A DNA stretch of 64,000 nucleotides, from NCBI GenBank assembly GCA_965153355.1, contig OZ231128.1:6634001-6698000 (forward strand), written 5' to 3'. Of the stretch, positions 42,188 through 53,558 are shown piece by piece. Position 1 is the stretch's first letter; each line of letters begins with the position of its first letter. The translations under genes and the position numbers were made by a program. The notes beneath the pieces are model-generated. The model worked only from the letters and a program-made list of their open reading frames with translations, searched no databases and was not told the DNA's origin. The DNA comes from Flaccisagitta enflata. Lineage: Eukaryota; Chaetognatha; Sagittoidea; Aphragmophora.

Positions 42188-43614
42188 GATGAAGGTCTGA
42201 AAATTTGCATACGGGGTCAGTTTTTCGTGCTGAACAAGACTAGACGGGGTCCACGTTGGAATTTTTAGTGGACCCCATGAAAAAATGTGTTTTTTTCAAA
42301 AGAATTTTTTTGAAGTTATGCTGAAGCCAAACTAATTGACCGATGACTATAAAATTTTAGGTGACAAAAAATATGCCTTTTTTCTACTTGCATGCAAAAT
42401 TTCAGCCAAATCGGCCAAGTAGAAGCGGAGATATTGTTGTTTAAAGTCTAGGCCTATTTTCAAAAAAAGGGCTATGTTTCAATTTTGGGGTAAAATTTTG
42501 GTTTTTTGAGCTAGAAGTCTGATACCGGTTTTAAACATCTATTTTACCCCAATTTACTGTAAAAACAAAAGAAATTAAAAAAAAATTCCATGTTTTTTTT
42601 ATATTTTTGGCCAAAAAACAAAAAATTGAGTTTCAGAACTAAATTACATTTTTGAAAAAGGCTAGTTCTAGGTATTAAACATCGCCACTTTGGGAATCAA
42701 TCGTCATCAAGTGTACCAACTTATTCCCAAACTTTCAGAGGGGTACATTAACCCAAAAAGACAAAATTTAATTTCAAAGTTTAAAAAAAACATCCCAAAA
42801 TCTTGCATTTTTTTGGATTCTAAGACATTTGGTTATGCTTGGGCCAAACGCTTCAAGCAATTTGCCTAAAATTTTATATGCAAGTCCCTATATGTAAGGG
42901 GCATATCTGAGCCACATTTCAGCTCATTATTCAAACATTGAATTTTTTCGTATATCACGGATGGTAAAAAAATGCTAAATTTTGGTAATTTTGCTTTAGA
43001 CTTTGAAATGTTTTTTTGTCTTTTTGGGTTGACGTACCGCTCTGAAAGTTTGGGAATATGTTGGTACACTTGATGACAATTGATTCCCATAGTGAGCGCC
43101 AATAAATTTGATATTTTCCTAGAACTAGCCTTTTTCAAAAATCAGGCCCTAATTCTGAAACTCAATTTTATGTTTTTTTGGCCAAAAATATAAAAAAAAC
43201 ATGGAATTTCTTTTTCATTTCAATTTCTTTTGTTTTTAGAGTGAATTGGGCTAAAATAGATGTTTAAAACCAATATCAGACTTCTAGCTCAAAAAACCAA
43301 AATTTTACCCAAAAATTGAAACATAGCCCTTTTTTTTGAAAATAGGCCTAGACTTTAAACAACAATATCTCCGCTTCTACTGAACCGATTTGGCTGAAAT
43401 TTTGCATGCAAGTAGAAAAAAGGCATATTTTCCTTCACCTACAATTTTATGGCGATCCGTCAATTTGTTTGGCCTCAGTGCAACTTCAAAGTTATTTTTT
43501 AAAAAAAAAACGCGTTTTTTTATGGGGTACACTAAAAAATCAGACGTGTACCCCATCTAGTCTTCAGCACGAAAAACTGACCCTGTATGCAAATTTTCAG
43601 GCTTTCTTCCAAAG
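42188..43614. mobile_element. Long palindromic element (about 1.4 kb)
   Basis: GAAAATTTGCATACGGGGTC and CAGTTTTTCGTGCTGAA at the left pair with TTCAGCACGAAAAACTG and GACCCTGTATGCAAATTTTC at the right; pairing continues (AACAATATCTCCGCTTCTAC and its complement; TCATCAAGTGTACCAAC and its complement) to a centre near 42.9 kb. Arms of about 680 bp, imperfect, non-coding; exact ends and target duplication are unclear. Confidence 0.85.
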
Positions 43615-43767
43615 ATGCCAAGATCTATTCTTTTATTCCTTTTAGAGACTGGACTATTTCCTCTTTTTAGACATTAGGCACTTACTTTTTAGCTGTTAGG
43701 CGCACTTAGATTTTCAAACCATGCCGATACTTTTAGTTCTAAATTGGCCTCATGTCTGAACTTTTTT

Positions 43768-44325
43768 TAGTCGCGTGAACGCAACTCTAGAAGCCGCTGT
43801 GTCGGTCTGTCGGTCTGTCCGTCACGTAACTTTTTTGAAATATGGCTCTAATCTTCATTTTAAAGGTACTTTAGGGTACTTAAGTCACTTAAGTCACCCC
43901 TTAAGTCACTTAAGTCACCCCTTAAGTCACTTAAGTCACCCCTTAAGTCACTTAAGTCACATAAGTCACATAAGTCACATAAGTCACATGAGTCACTTAA
44001 GTCACTTAAGTCACTTAAGTCACTTAAGTCACTTAAGTCACTTGAGTCACTTAAGTCACCTCTTAAGTCACCTCTTAAGTCACCTCTTAAGGTACTTAAG
44101 GTTACTTTAGGGTACTTAAGGGTACTTTAGGGTACTTTAGGGTACTTTAGGGTACATTAGGTACTTAAGGGTACTTAAGGTACTTTAGGGTACTTCAGGG
44201 TACTTTAGGTATAAAGATAGGTATTTTTAGGTAATTATTAGTAATTATGTAATTAACTTTATTACCTTAATTACCTTCATTACCTTTATTTATTATCACG
44301 CGACTAAGGTTTGTTGACCTTGTTT
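43768..44325 (-). mobile_element. HINE subfamily B variant with TTAAGTCAC and GGGTACTTTA arrays
   Basis: AGTCGCGTGAACGCAACTCT hairpin side, (GTCGGTCT)n, array (ACTTAAGTC)n at 43880-44090, array (GGGTACTTTA)n at 44090-44220, and a 5' end TCACGCGACTAAGGTTTGTT, GACCTTGTTTT. Same ends as 40643-41273 but mostly different arrays. Confidence 0.8.
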
Positions 44326-44418
44326 TAGATGTCAGGCCAAAATCATTTTTAGGCATCAAGCCACTGGAATAATTTAGCTTTCAGGCGCTTCCCCCGAGAG
44401 AGAGAGAGAGAACAAGGC

Positions 44419-44592
44419 TTATTATAGAACAAGGCCGATACACGGCAATCCAGTCGGTGGATTGCTGGGCAGGAGCAGTAATGCGAAAACTGCTCGGAAT
44501 TAAAAAATGTGACGGACGGACGGACGGACCGACCTACCGACCTACCAATCTACCGACCGACGCGGCATTTTTCAGCAATTGGTGCCATAAAA
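44419..44592 (+). mobile_element. HINE subfamily A, with altered 3' end
   Basis: AACAAGGCCGATACACGGCA, CCAGTCGGTGGATTGCTGGG, (GACGGACGGACC) and GACGCGGCATTTTTCAGCAA. The usual GTCGCG hairpin is absent. Confidence 0.65.
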
Positions 44593-45509
44593 AAAGACAC
44601 TTTTTATTCTTTTTTTTCTGCTATGAATAAATCAATCAACATCCTCAATGACCAACTTAATCAATCAAAAACAAGTCTTAAAAATTTTGAGGGGGTGCAA
44701 TTTTACTCTTACATTCGCCCACTCAAAAAAGAAGAGAGAGAAAAAAAAAACAAAGGCAAAAGGCAAAATGGGGGAAAAACTGGAATGTGGAAAGTCAAGA
44801 TTAAAAATTTGATAATGGATGGAATGTAAGGAGTGGGCATTCATGCGCATAATATGATTCTCATTTACACCTTGAAATTCTGAGGTAGTAAAAAATGCAC
44901 TGTTTATGTCAAAGTAGTATCTGACTGCTGGTTTTACATTTGAATGTAGCCATTTACAGATTGTGTTATAATCAAAGATGGCATAACGCTTTATATAACT
45001 ATCTGTACCGTGCCTACAGCGGAAAAGTAACATGATGGATACTAGAAATTTAATGGCAAAGTATCAAAAATTGCCTCAGTGCCTCTGAATCTATTCACCT
45101 TTTGGCCCTACAAGTTAAATTTCAAGTCGCTAGCATGTCCCGTTAGGGCTGTGGGTTGAAAAAAGTGTTATACCATGTCGCAAAAACTCCGTCTCTTTCT
45201 CTTTTATTGTCTAGATGGGAAGTATATATTTTTTTCTGGTCAAGGACATACACATAGTTGTGGAGTTTAGCTTGAAGTGTGATCTTACTCAGAAAGAAGA
45301 AAAGACTATTTTTGTCTTATACTTCCTTAAGATTAGGCAACTGTTATGTGGGCAGAATCACTCATGGCAAGCAAGACCTCGCATCTGATGATAGTTGTGG
45401 CCTTCACTGTTGCCTTCACTGTTGCCCAGATTTCTAAAACCTGCTGTATTCGCGACTCTACACCCCGCTTTGTCGGTCCATCTGCCGGTGAAGTGATGTT
45501 TAGTAAATG

Positions 45510-45510
<1 letters not shown>

Positions 45511-45607
<97 letters not shown>
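45511..45607. repeat. (GT)n microsatellite
   Basis: About 97 bp of pure GT. Confidence 0.96.
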
Positions 45608-45871
45608 TGTGTTTGTGTGTGTTCGCCTGTCTGTCACTTTACAACATTATTAAAACGAATACGAAATCTTATGTGAGCACATTCTTAATCGCGGACTTGC
45701 GACTCTATAAAAGAGACAATGTCCGTCTCTCCGTCGGACGTCGGTCTGTAATGATTAAATAAATAAGTGTGGAAATACATGTTTTGACCCTCTTTCTGTG
45801 TGTGTGGGGATGGTGCAGTATGCCCTTTCCATTTGTCCGTGACAATGTTGTAACCCCTCGTTACTTGTTTT

Positions 45872-45998
45872 TAGGTGCGACAAAGCACCTCTATAACTGG
45901 CTGTGTCCGTCGGTGGGTCTGTCCGTTGGTCGGTCAGTAATGCATTTGTTCGACGATCCACACGTCGCACTATAATTGTCCTACTTCACCTTGTTATG
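45872..45998 (-). mobile_element. HINE subfamily C, GGTGC class
   Basis: Hairpin AGGTGCGACAAAGCACCT, CTATAACTGGCTGTGTCC, (GGTC)n, then CGACGATCCACACGTCGCAC and CTTCACCTTGTT. Copies at 59873-59980 and 62433-62551 share these blocks. Confidence 0.75.
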
Positions 45999-46256
45999 TT
46001 GATAAAAATGTTATACATTTTTCGCTTTAGACACTTCCCCCCAGTTGTAAACGAGTGCGTAGACGCGGAATAGCAGAAAAAAGAAAAAAAAATAACACTT
46101 TGCTTTGGTTCCTGAAGGACCAATAGACTGACTGACCAACCAACTAACGCAGTAAGTTCTTGAGCCGCTGTGTCCATACTTGCAAACAAAGTCATTCATT
46201 GTCTTTACCAGTGGCAAACAGATGAGCAGTTGCGAAGACATCAATTTGCCAATTTT

Positions 46257-47251
46257 CACATTTTTATATTCCAGCACTTGATCACTCGGGTCTTAAGGAA
46301 ACACAAGAAATTAATGGCATGTCTGCATGATCTGACAAGCTCTATGGGACTAAGATTGAAACCCCGTAAATGCAGATCTCTGTCTGTCAAGGCTGGTAGA
46401 TCTGTAGAGATCGGTTTCTCTCTTGGTGACTCAGAGATTGGCTCTATCTTGCACGACAAATACCATAAATTTCTTGGGGGTTTTACACTTTTAATTTTTC
46501 AGTCACTTCGGTGGCGGCGGTAATTAAAGAAAGGGTGAGTGATCAGTTAAAGAATATTGATGATCTTCTTGTCCGTAATGAGTACAAGGCTCGGATCTAT
46601 ATTAATCATTTGCTTGGTTCCTTGCGGTTTATTTTATCCGTCCATGATTTGCATGGGACACAATTGAAGGCCTTGGATGATTTATCACATAGATATTTGA
46701 AAAAATGGCTTGGCTTGGCTTGGCTTGGCTTGGCTTGGCTTGGCTTGGCTTGCCGCGTGGTGCTTCGTGGGCACTGGTGCACGATGAACATGGTTTAAAT
46801 GTTAAATCTTTTGACCATTTGTTTAAGGAATCTCGATCTCTCACTCTTTCAAATATTCGTTTTTTCAGTGATGGTCGCGTGAAGCACGCACTGGACTCGA
46901 AAGAAGAGCGCGAAGATGAATGGCGTCGGGAATTCTCCTCCGCAATCTACGCAAGGGATTTATTACAAGAGGTGGCTCCTCCTACAGTAGCGGTGAATGA
47001 CATTTTAGCCTCAAATCAGAGCCTGGAAGATTCCCACCATAGTTGGTCATCTTTAGAGCTCAGTGGTGTGTTGTCTCCGGGCCCACTATCAACACCACCA
47101 TCCCCTTCTTTTTCTCCTCCTCCTCCTCCTCCACCCGTCCCGCCCCATGGCCAACCCAATGCTAAAAAAGTATTGAAGGGAAAGGTCCAGGCTGGGGTTC
47201 AAAAAAGGGTGAACGATTTTTGGAAGGAGAAGGTCGGACGCTATGTCATGC
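46257..47251 (+). pseudogene. RLE-type LINE, RT-distal fragment
   Basis: Reads SMGLRLKPRKCRSLSV (the GLxLxxxKC motif after the RT core), HKFLGG, then in another frame RNEYKARIYINHLLGSLRFI, SHRYLKKWLGL, and after a third shift LPRGASWALVHDEHGLNVKS and KEEREDEWRREFSSAIYARD. One frameshift is explained by (TGGCT)n at 46706-46750: nine units where two would encode KWLGLP, a 35-bp gain. The fragment stops at VGRYVM, where the 6.3-kb element is inserted. Confidence 0.8.
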
Positions 47252-48543
47252 TGAGGTGTATCAAAATGGCCTCTAGGCTTCAGATCGTCTGTGCCGCGGT
47301 TTTGGGCACGGGATGGGTGTGGTAGAACACGAAAATACCCTTGGGGGGCTTCCCAAAGTGGTCCTGTGAGTAGTCCACCACTTAAAAGCTTGAAAAGATG
47401 GCCCCAAAATGAGCATAAGCTGGTGGTGACCTGTCAACTTCAAATTTTTTTTTGCTAGCCTGTTTTTGATGAATAAGCACATTTTTTGGACTCATTGGGG
47501 AGCAAAAACATATAAGAGGGTAGTGGGGTGAGTGGGTGAGAGGGGTGACCCATGGGGTGGGGGCAAGGGGGTCAAAATGGCCAAAATTCAGGTCCTGATG
47601 GAGGTGGTCGTAAAAAATGACGAAAATTCAAAACATCAATTTTTTTGGTCGAATTATGTTGTAACTTGATGGTTTTAGCCAAAAAACCAAATCTAAATCG
47701 GAATTTTGGTTGAAAAATGCCAAATTACAGTTGTGGTGGTTGTTGGTGATTTTGGGGTTTTAACCATTCAACTTTGAAAGCTTATATCTTTTACACTGTT
47801 GGGAGAGAATATTTTTGGTCGGTCTCATTCAAAAAAGGATAAAAAAATCTTTCAGAATCTCATAAATTTTGTCCAGTTTCATTCAGAAATGGCGCTATAG
47901 TGATCTCTCAAAGTACAGTGAAAATTGTGTATTTCAGGTGTTTGAACAATCTCCTTTCGTTGAGCTATTTCTTCAAAGGAAATGGCGAAAGAAATCGAAA
48001 TATCAAATTTTTTGATCAAATTATGTTGCAACTCAATGATAATAGCCAAAAAACCAGAAGTGAATTGGAATTTTGGTGGAAAAATGCCAAATTACAGTTG
48101 TGGTGGTTGTTGGTGATTTTTAGGGTTATAACCATTCAACTTTGAAAGCATATATCTTTTACACAGTTGGGAGAAAATATTTTTGGCCGGTTTCATTCAA
48201 AAAAGCATAAAAAAATCTTTCAGAATCTCATAAATTTTTTCCAGTTTCCTACAGAAATGGCTACAGTGATCTCTCAAAGTACAGTGAAAATTGTGTAATT
48301 CAGGTGTTTGAACAATCTCATTTTGTTGAGCTATTTCTTCTTAAGGAAATGGAGACAAAAATCGAAATATCAAATTTTTTGGTCAAATGAGTTGCAACTT
48401 AATGATAATAGCCAAAAAAACAGAAGTGAATTGGAGTTTTGGTTAAAAAATGCCAAATTACAGTTGAGGTGGTTGTTGGTGATTTTGAGAGCTCATATCT
48501 TTTACACGGTTGGGACAGAATATTTTTGGCCAGTCTCATTCAA

Positions 48544-48670
48544 ACAAGGCTGGATACACGGCCAAGAAGCAGTCGCTGGTGGGTAGGCAGGGGTAGTACA
48601 CTCAGGGGCAGGGGCAGTCAATCATGGGGCAGGGGCTAAATTTTTGGGTGGGCAGGGGCTGTTATGCTCC
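48544..48670 (+). mobile_element. HINE 5' fragment
   Basis: AACAAGGCTGGATACACGGC, GCAGTCGCTGGTGGGTAGGC, then degenerate GGGGCAGGGGC repeats and no hairpin. Confidence 0.6.
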
Positions 48671-48918
48671 GAAATCACGAATACTCTCATAACTGATCCA
48701 TGAGTAATCAAAGACAAGATTGAGTCACCATTTTTTGACTTTTAAAGAAATACATCACTTAACATTGCAATTCCAGAAAATTCAGGTTTTAACAGAAATT
48801 GAAAGGTGCTCTTAACCAGCTTAAAACGATCAATACTTAAAATACAATATGAAATACGATCCTCATTGTCTATCTAGGCAAGTTAAACAATTTCCTATTG
48901 ATTGCACCATTTTTCAAA

Positions 48919-49125
48919 AACAAGGCCGGATACACGGCTACCCCAGTCGCGTGCGGGTGGGCAGGGGCCATAATTGAGGTCAGTGGAACATTTGGGCAGG
49001 AGCAATAAGGCCAAAACCCCCATTAATGCCGAAAAAGTAAAGTGTGACGGACGGACGGACGGACCGACGGACCAATGGACGGACCGACGGACAAAGCGGG
49101 GTGTAGAGTCGCGTGGCACGCGACT
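48919..49125 (+). mobile_element. HINE-like element, subfamily A, complete, GTCGCG class
   Basis: AACAAGGCCGGATACACGGC, CAGTCGCGTGCGGGTGGGCA, GAGCAATAAGGCC, AGTGTGACGGACGGACG, then GAGTCGCGTGGCACGCGACT followed by AAAAA. A good reference copy. Confidence 0.9.
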
Positions 49126-49348
49126 AAAAAATATTTTGTGATTTTTTCTTTTTAGTCCCTGACACGTGACATAAAAATTTTTAGGTTTTTTGAAAAAAGA
49201 TATGAAAATACAAGATTTTGGATCTAGGCAAATCAAACAATTTCCTATTGATTTCACCCCACTTTTGAAAATCACTTTTCAAAAAAATATCTTGTGATTT
49301 TTTTTTAAGTCCCTGACGCGCGACACAAAAATTAGCAAAGTTCTTTGA

Positions 49349-49492
49349 AACAAGGCCGGATACACGGCAATCCAGTCGCGTACGGTTGGGCAGGAGCAGT
49401 ACCGCAAAAACCGCTCGTAATTCAGAAATGTGACGGACCGACGGACGGACCGACCGACACGGCAAGGTGTAGAGTCGCGTGTCCGCGACTAA
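49349..49492 (+). mobile_element. HINE-like element, subfamily A, complete
   Basis: AACAAGGCCGGATACACGGC, CCAGTCGCGTACGGTTGGGC, TGACGGACCGACGGACGG, GAGTCGCGTGTCCGCGACTA. Copies of GATCTAGGCAAATCAAACAA, TTTCCTATTGATT flank it and the previous element (48885, 49220, 49520), a further tandem duplication. Confidence 0.88.
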
Positions 49493-49559
49493 AAAAGTGA
49501 AAATACAAGATTTGGGATCTAGGCAAATCAAACAATTTCCTGTCGATTGCACCCCACTT

Positions 49560-50482
49560 TTTTTTCAAAAAAAAGATCCTCAAGGGCTTTTTTGGGGGCC
49601 CTTAGGGGCCCCTAAGAAGAAAATAATGATGTATAGTTAACACCGACGGCGAGAGAAATCCAACCTCAGTCGAACAAAACCAAGAACGCCTAGATCAGTA
49701 GTGATTTGCCCCTTCAATGACTCTAGACACTTCAGGGGGCAAGTTTTTTTTTTTTCAAAACTTATCCTCTACTATTAGCGCGTGTCTTTACTCGTTTTTT
49801 TCTTTTTTACCATGGCTAAAGTCGCCACTTGCAAGAATTTATCAAATCTTTATGTCGTCTCCTATTGGAGCAAATGGCAATTCATGAAAATTGTAAGATT
49901 GAAAGATGCCCTTAGTCTATGCGCGAAAACTTGCTGAAAGGTCAAGAAAAATTAGTGAATATACATTTATGACAAATACAGCAAGCATATGTTGAACAGG
50001 TTTTAGTTGCCGTGAATGACACACTAACTGTTCTTCTTTATTTCACCAAATTAAACATGCTCAACAAATGAAGTTAGCGTTTTTTCGTAGTTGGGCCTTT
50101 TCCCAGTATTTGTTTTGGCAATGCCTTTCAATGCATTTTTCAATGAAAATGATCAATTTCCCTTCTTACCCGATTAAAAAATGTGCTTCTAGTCTTTTTT
50201 GGCAAATCTTGATCATCAATTAGCTCAAGAAAAGAGGAGGGTGATCGCAAAAAAGCAGGCAGAAACATCCAATAGGGCGATTTTTCGAATTTTCAGTCGC
50301 AAGGACATGAAATAAGAAAAAGTTAATGTCACGAGGTATCAAATGAAAGCCCTTGCAATACTACATCGACTCGTACCGGTCATTAGGGGTTTGGGGAAAA
50401 ATTTTTTATTTCCATTTACATTGCTAGATGTTGAGAGGAAAATGAGAAATGACAACAAGTTGATGAAATTTCTTCATTCCCA
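49560..50482. other. Gene-free interior of the 6.3-kb element
   Basis: No domain-bearing reading frame. A GGGGGCCCTTAGGGGCCCC palindrome lies at about 49594-49612. Confidence 0.5.
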
Positions 50483-50490
50483 TTAACTAG

Positions 50491-50829
50491 TAGGGTGACT
50501 GAAAGTATGGTCCAATCCGAATTTAGTGTTCCTCGCGGGAGAAATGTGTCCATTTCCACCACAGACGCTGACTCTAAAATCTGGTGATGATCAGATAAAA
50601 TTTACTCATGACCGCCACCCCACCCCTTTTCCCATTATAAAATATAGGGCTGGAATAAGACCAGAACTCTCTCTGTGTATTTTCTATGGGATATAATGGG
50701 AGTGGCGGTCATGAGTAGACTTTATCTGATCATCACCAGATTTTAGGGTTATCATCTGTGATGGAAATGGTCGCGTTTCTCCCGCAAGGAAGATGAAATT
50801 CGATTTTGACCATACTTTTGGTCACCCTA
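50491..50829. mobile_element. hAT-type MITE, 8-bp target duplication
   Basis: TAGGGTGACTGAAAGTATGG left and CCATACTTTTGGTCACCCTA right, flanked by direct TTAACTAG (50483-50490, 50830-50837). TCTGATCATCACCAGATTTT and its complement also pair. 339 bp, non-coding. An 8-bp duplication with TAGGG ends indicates hAT. Confidence 0.92.
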
Positions 50830-50883
50830 TTAACTAGGCTACTTGAACTTATCCAGAAGAGAGGGTAAAGAAGAATGAATGAA

Positions 50884-51143
50884 CAGTCTATGGACATTTC
50901 GGTATATATAGATATGTCAGCAGTTTGGTACATTTCAACCCGTTGAAATCTCTCATTCCAGCATATTTCAACGGGTTGAAATCTTTCAATCTACTGATAT
51001 TAATCTTGTAGATTTCAACGTGTTGAAATTCGCCAAAATGAGAGATTTCAACTCATTGAAATAAACCAGAATGAAAGATTTCAACGGGTTGAAATATACC
51101 AAACTGCTGACATATCTACAAATACCGAAATGTCCATAGACTG
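50884..51143. mobile_element. Palindromic MITE carrying five TTTCAACNNGTTGAAA-type motifs
   Basis: CAGTCTATGGACATTTCGGT and ACCGAAATGTCCATAGACTG are the ends, with TGAA on both sides. Inside, 16-bp palindromes occur at about 50935, 50967, 51014, 51046 and 51078 (TTTCAACGGGTTGAAA and variants). Confidence 0.85.
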
Positions 51144-51270
51144 TGAAACAGTCAACAACCAAAACACTTTTTTCACCGCAGTGTAATTAAGAGTGTTGAT
51201 ATTTAACCTATTTGTCTGCCTGTAGACCTATCGGTCGTCAATTGGTCGGTCTGTCAGTCTTTGACCCTTT

Positions 51271-51875
51271 TTTGGCAGCGGCCCCAAAGGGCCGATGTCC
51301 TGTAGGACACAGGGGTGAATTTCCTTATGTCCGTCCTTACGTCCGTCCGTCCGTCCGTCCGTCCATCCGTCCGTCCGTCCGTCCCCCTGAACCTTCTCAA
51401 TTCTCAAATTTCCATTGAATAACATGGGAAAATGACAAGATGCAAACTTCCCATTGAATAACATAGGAAAATGACAACTTGCAAACTTCCCATTAAATAA
51501 CATGGAAAATTTACAAACAATAGAAAAATGCACATTTTCCATCGCATAACATGGAAAATTAACAAAAAAATAAAAGAAAATGCAAAATAGCAATTGGATA
51601 ACATAGAAAATTGACAAAAAAAGATGAAATTCCCATTGAATAACACGAAGAATTAACAATAAATTGTGGAAAATACAAAGCTCCCATTAGATATCATGGA
51701 AAATTGCCTTTAAGGCCTGAAATATGCCTTCTCAGGACGTAAGGAAATTCACCCCTGTGTCCTGCAGGACATCGGCCCTTTGGGGCCGCTGCCCTGCTCT
51801 CACTCCATCTCTTCAGTTGATCACTCAAAGCAGGGCATCGGGTACCGCTGACCATGTGCAATCCTTGGATAACTT
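51271..51875 (-). mobile_element. Family D element with CCCATTGAATAACATGG array
   Basis: GGCAGCGGCCCCAAAGGGCC, CCTGTAGGACACAGGGGTGA, (GTCC)n, then a degenerate tandem (CATTGAATAACATGGAAAAT) at 51410-51700, then the inverted end TTCACCCCTGTGTCCTGCAG, CCCTTTGGGGCCGCTGCCCT, GGGTACCGCTGACCA. Confidence 0.78.
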
Positions 51876-53558
51876 GTTGATTTCATCCTTTTCAGGCATT
51901 GAAAGGCGGTACCAAATTGTATGTATCGATGTATTTATATTGTTGGAGCCAAACATATTGGGATGATGTGAAGACCTAAAACAGTTTTCACTGTACGTGA
52001 GAGTCAATGCAGCACCATTTGTGGATGAAATTAATGATTTTATGAAAAAATTTTTAATGCTCTGTCAAATGACACTGACAGATTTTTTCTGTCTCAAAAG
52101 ATAAAACTGGACAAAAGGGGATGAGTCTAATACCGAATACCGAAAACATTCACTTTTACTGTACCTTTGAGATATCACGGTATTGCCATTATTGAATGAA
52201 AATGGACCAAATTCATGAGCTTCTGAAAGATTTTTCAAGGCTCTTTTCGATGAGACTTGCCAAAAATATTTTCTCCTAATCGTTTAAAAGATATGCGCCT
52301 CAAAACAAGGGATGGATCAAACATATGGACAAATGCTTTTCACTGTACTTTGAGATATCACTGTAGCACCATTTCTGAATAAGTCTAGACCAAATTCACA
52401 AGGTTCTGAAAGAATTCAGAAAGATCTTTCAAATGAGACCAACTGTGAACTTAAATCTCCACTAAGTCCATATAGCTTGACAAAACCTGACAAAGTCAAA
52501 CACCCAAAAAGACAATTTTCACTGTACTTTGAGAGATCACGGTAGCGCCATTTCTGAAGGAAACTGGGCAAAATTTATGAGATTCTGAAAGATTTTTTTT
52601 TTGGTTTTTTGAATGAGACCGGCCAAAAATATTTTCTCCCAACCTTGTAAAAGATATAAGTTTTCAAAGTTGAATGGTTATAACCCCAAAATTACCAACA
52701 ACCACCACAACTGTAATTTGGCATTTTTCCACCAAAATTCCAATTCACTTCCGGTTTTTTGGCTATTATCATTGAGTTGCATCATAATTTTATCAAAAAA
52801 TTTGATATTTCGATTTTCATCTCCATTTTCTTGGAAGAAAAAGCTCAACGAAAGGAGATTGTTCAAACACCTGAAATACACAATTTTCACTGTACTTTGA
52901 GAGATCACTGTAGCGCCATTTCTGAATGAAACTGGACAAAATTTATGAGATTCTGAAAGATTTTTTTATTCTTATTTGAATGAGACCAGCCAAAAATATT
53001 TTCTCCCTACAGTGTAAAAGATAGGAGCTTTCAAAGTTGAATGGTTAAGACCCCAAAATCACCAACAACCACCACAACTGTAATTTGGCATTTTTCAACC
53101 AAAATTCCGATTTAGATTTGGTTTTTTGGCTAAAACCATCAAGTTACAACATAATTTGACCAAAAAAATTGATATTTTGAATTTTCGTCATTTTTTACGA
53201 CCACCTCCATCAGGACCTGAATTTTGGCCAATTTGACCCCCTTGCCCCCACCCCATGGGTCACCCCCCTCACCCACTCACCCCACTACCCTCTTATTTGT
53301 TTTTGCTCCCCAATGAGTCCAAAAAATGTGCTTATTCATCAAAAACAGGCTAGCAAAAAAAAAAAATTGAAGTTGACAGGTCACCACCAGCTTATGCTCA
53401 TTTTGGGGCCATTTTTTCAAGCTTTTAAGTGGTGGACTACTCACAGGACCACTTTGGGAAGCCCCCCAAGGGTATTTTCGTGTTCTACCACACCCACCCC
53501 GTGCCCAAAACCGCGGCACAGACGATCTGAAGCCTAGAGGCCATTTTGATACACCTCA

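Larger units (their letters stand above)
44593..46256. other. Gene-free region with HINE fragments and (GT)n
   Basis: No gene seen. (GT)n spans 45511-45607. HINE fragments: 45455-45490 (GCGACTCTACACCCCGCTTT), 45690-45760 (TCGCGGACTTGCGACTCTAT), and a subfamily C copy at 45872-45998 with hairpin AGGTGCGACAAAGCACCT and 5' side GACGATCCACACGTCGCAC. Confidence 0.6.
47252..53558. mobile_element. 6.3-kb inverted-repeat element with 9-bp target duplication
   Basis: Ends TGAGGTGTATCAAAATGGCC and GGCCATTTTGATACACCTCA, flanked by direct ATGTCATGC at 47243-47251 and 53559-53567. Terminal inverted repeats run about 1-1.3 kb (GGCACGGGATGGGTGTGG, GTGGTGGACTACTCACAGG and so on) and contain a 367-bp tandem (ATGCCAAATTACAGTTG at about 47712, 48079, 48446, mirrored at about 53095 and 52718). 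No transposase was found inside; the interior holds other insertions. A 9-bp duplication with long inverted repeats is typical of Mutator-like foldback elements (inferred). Confidence 0.88.
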
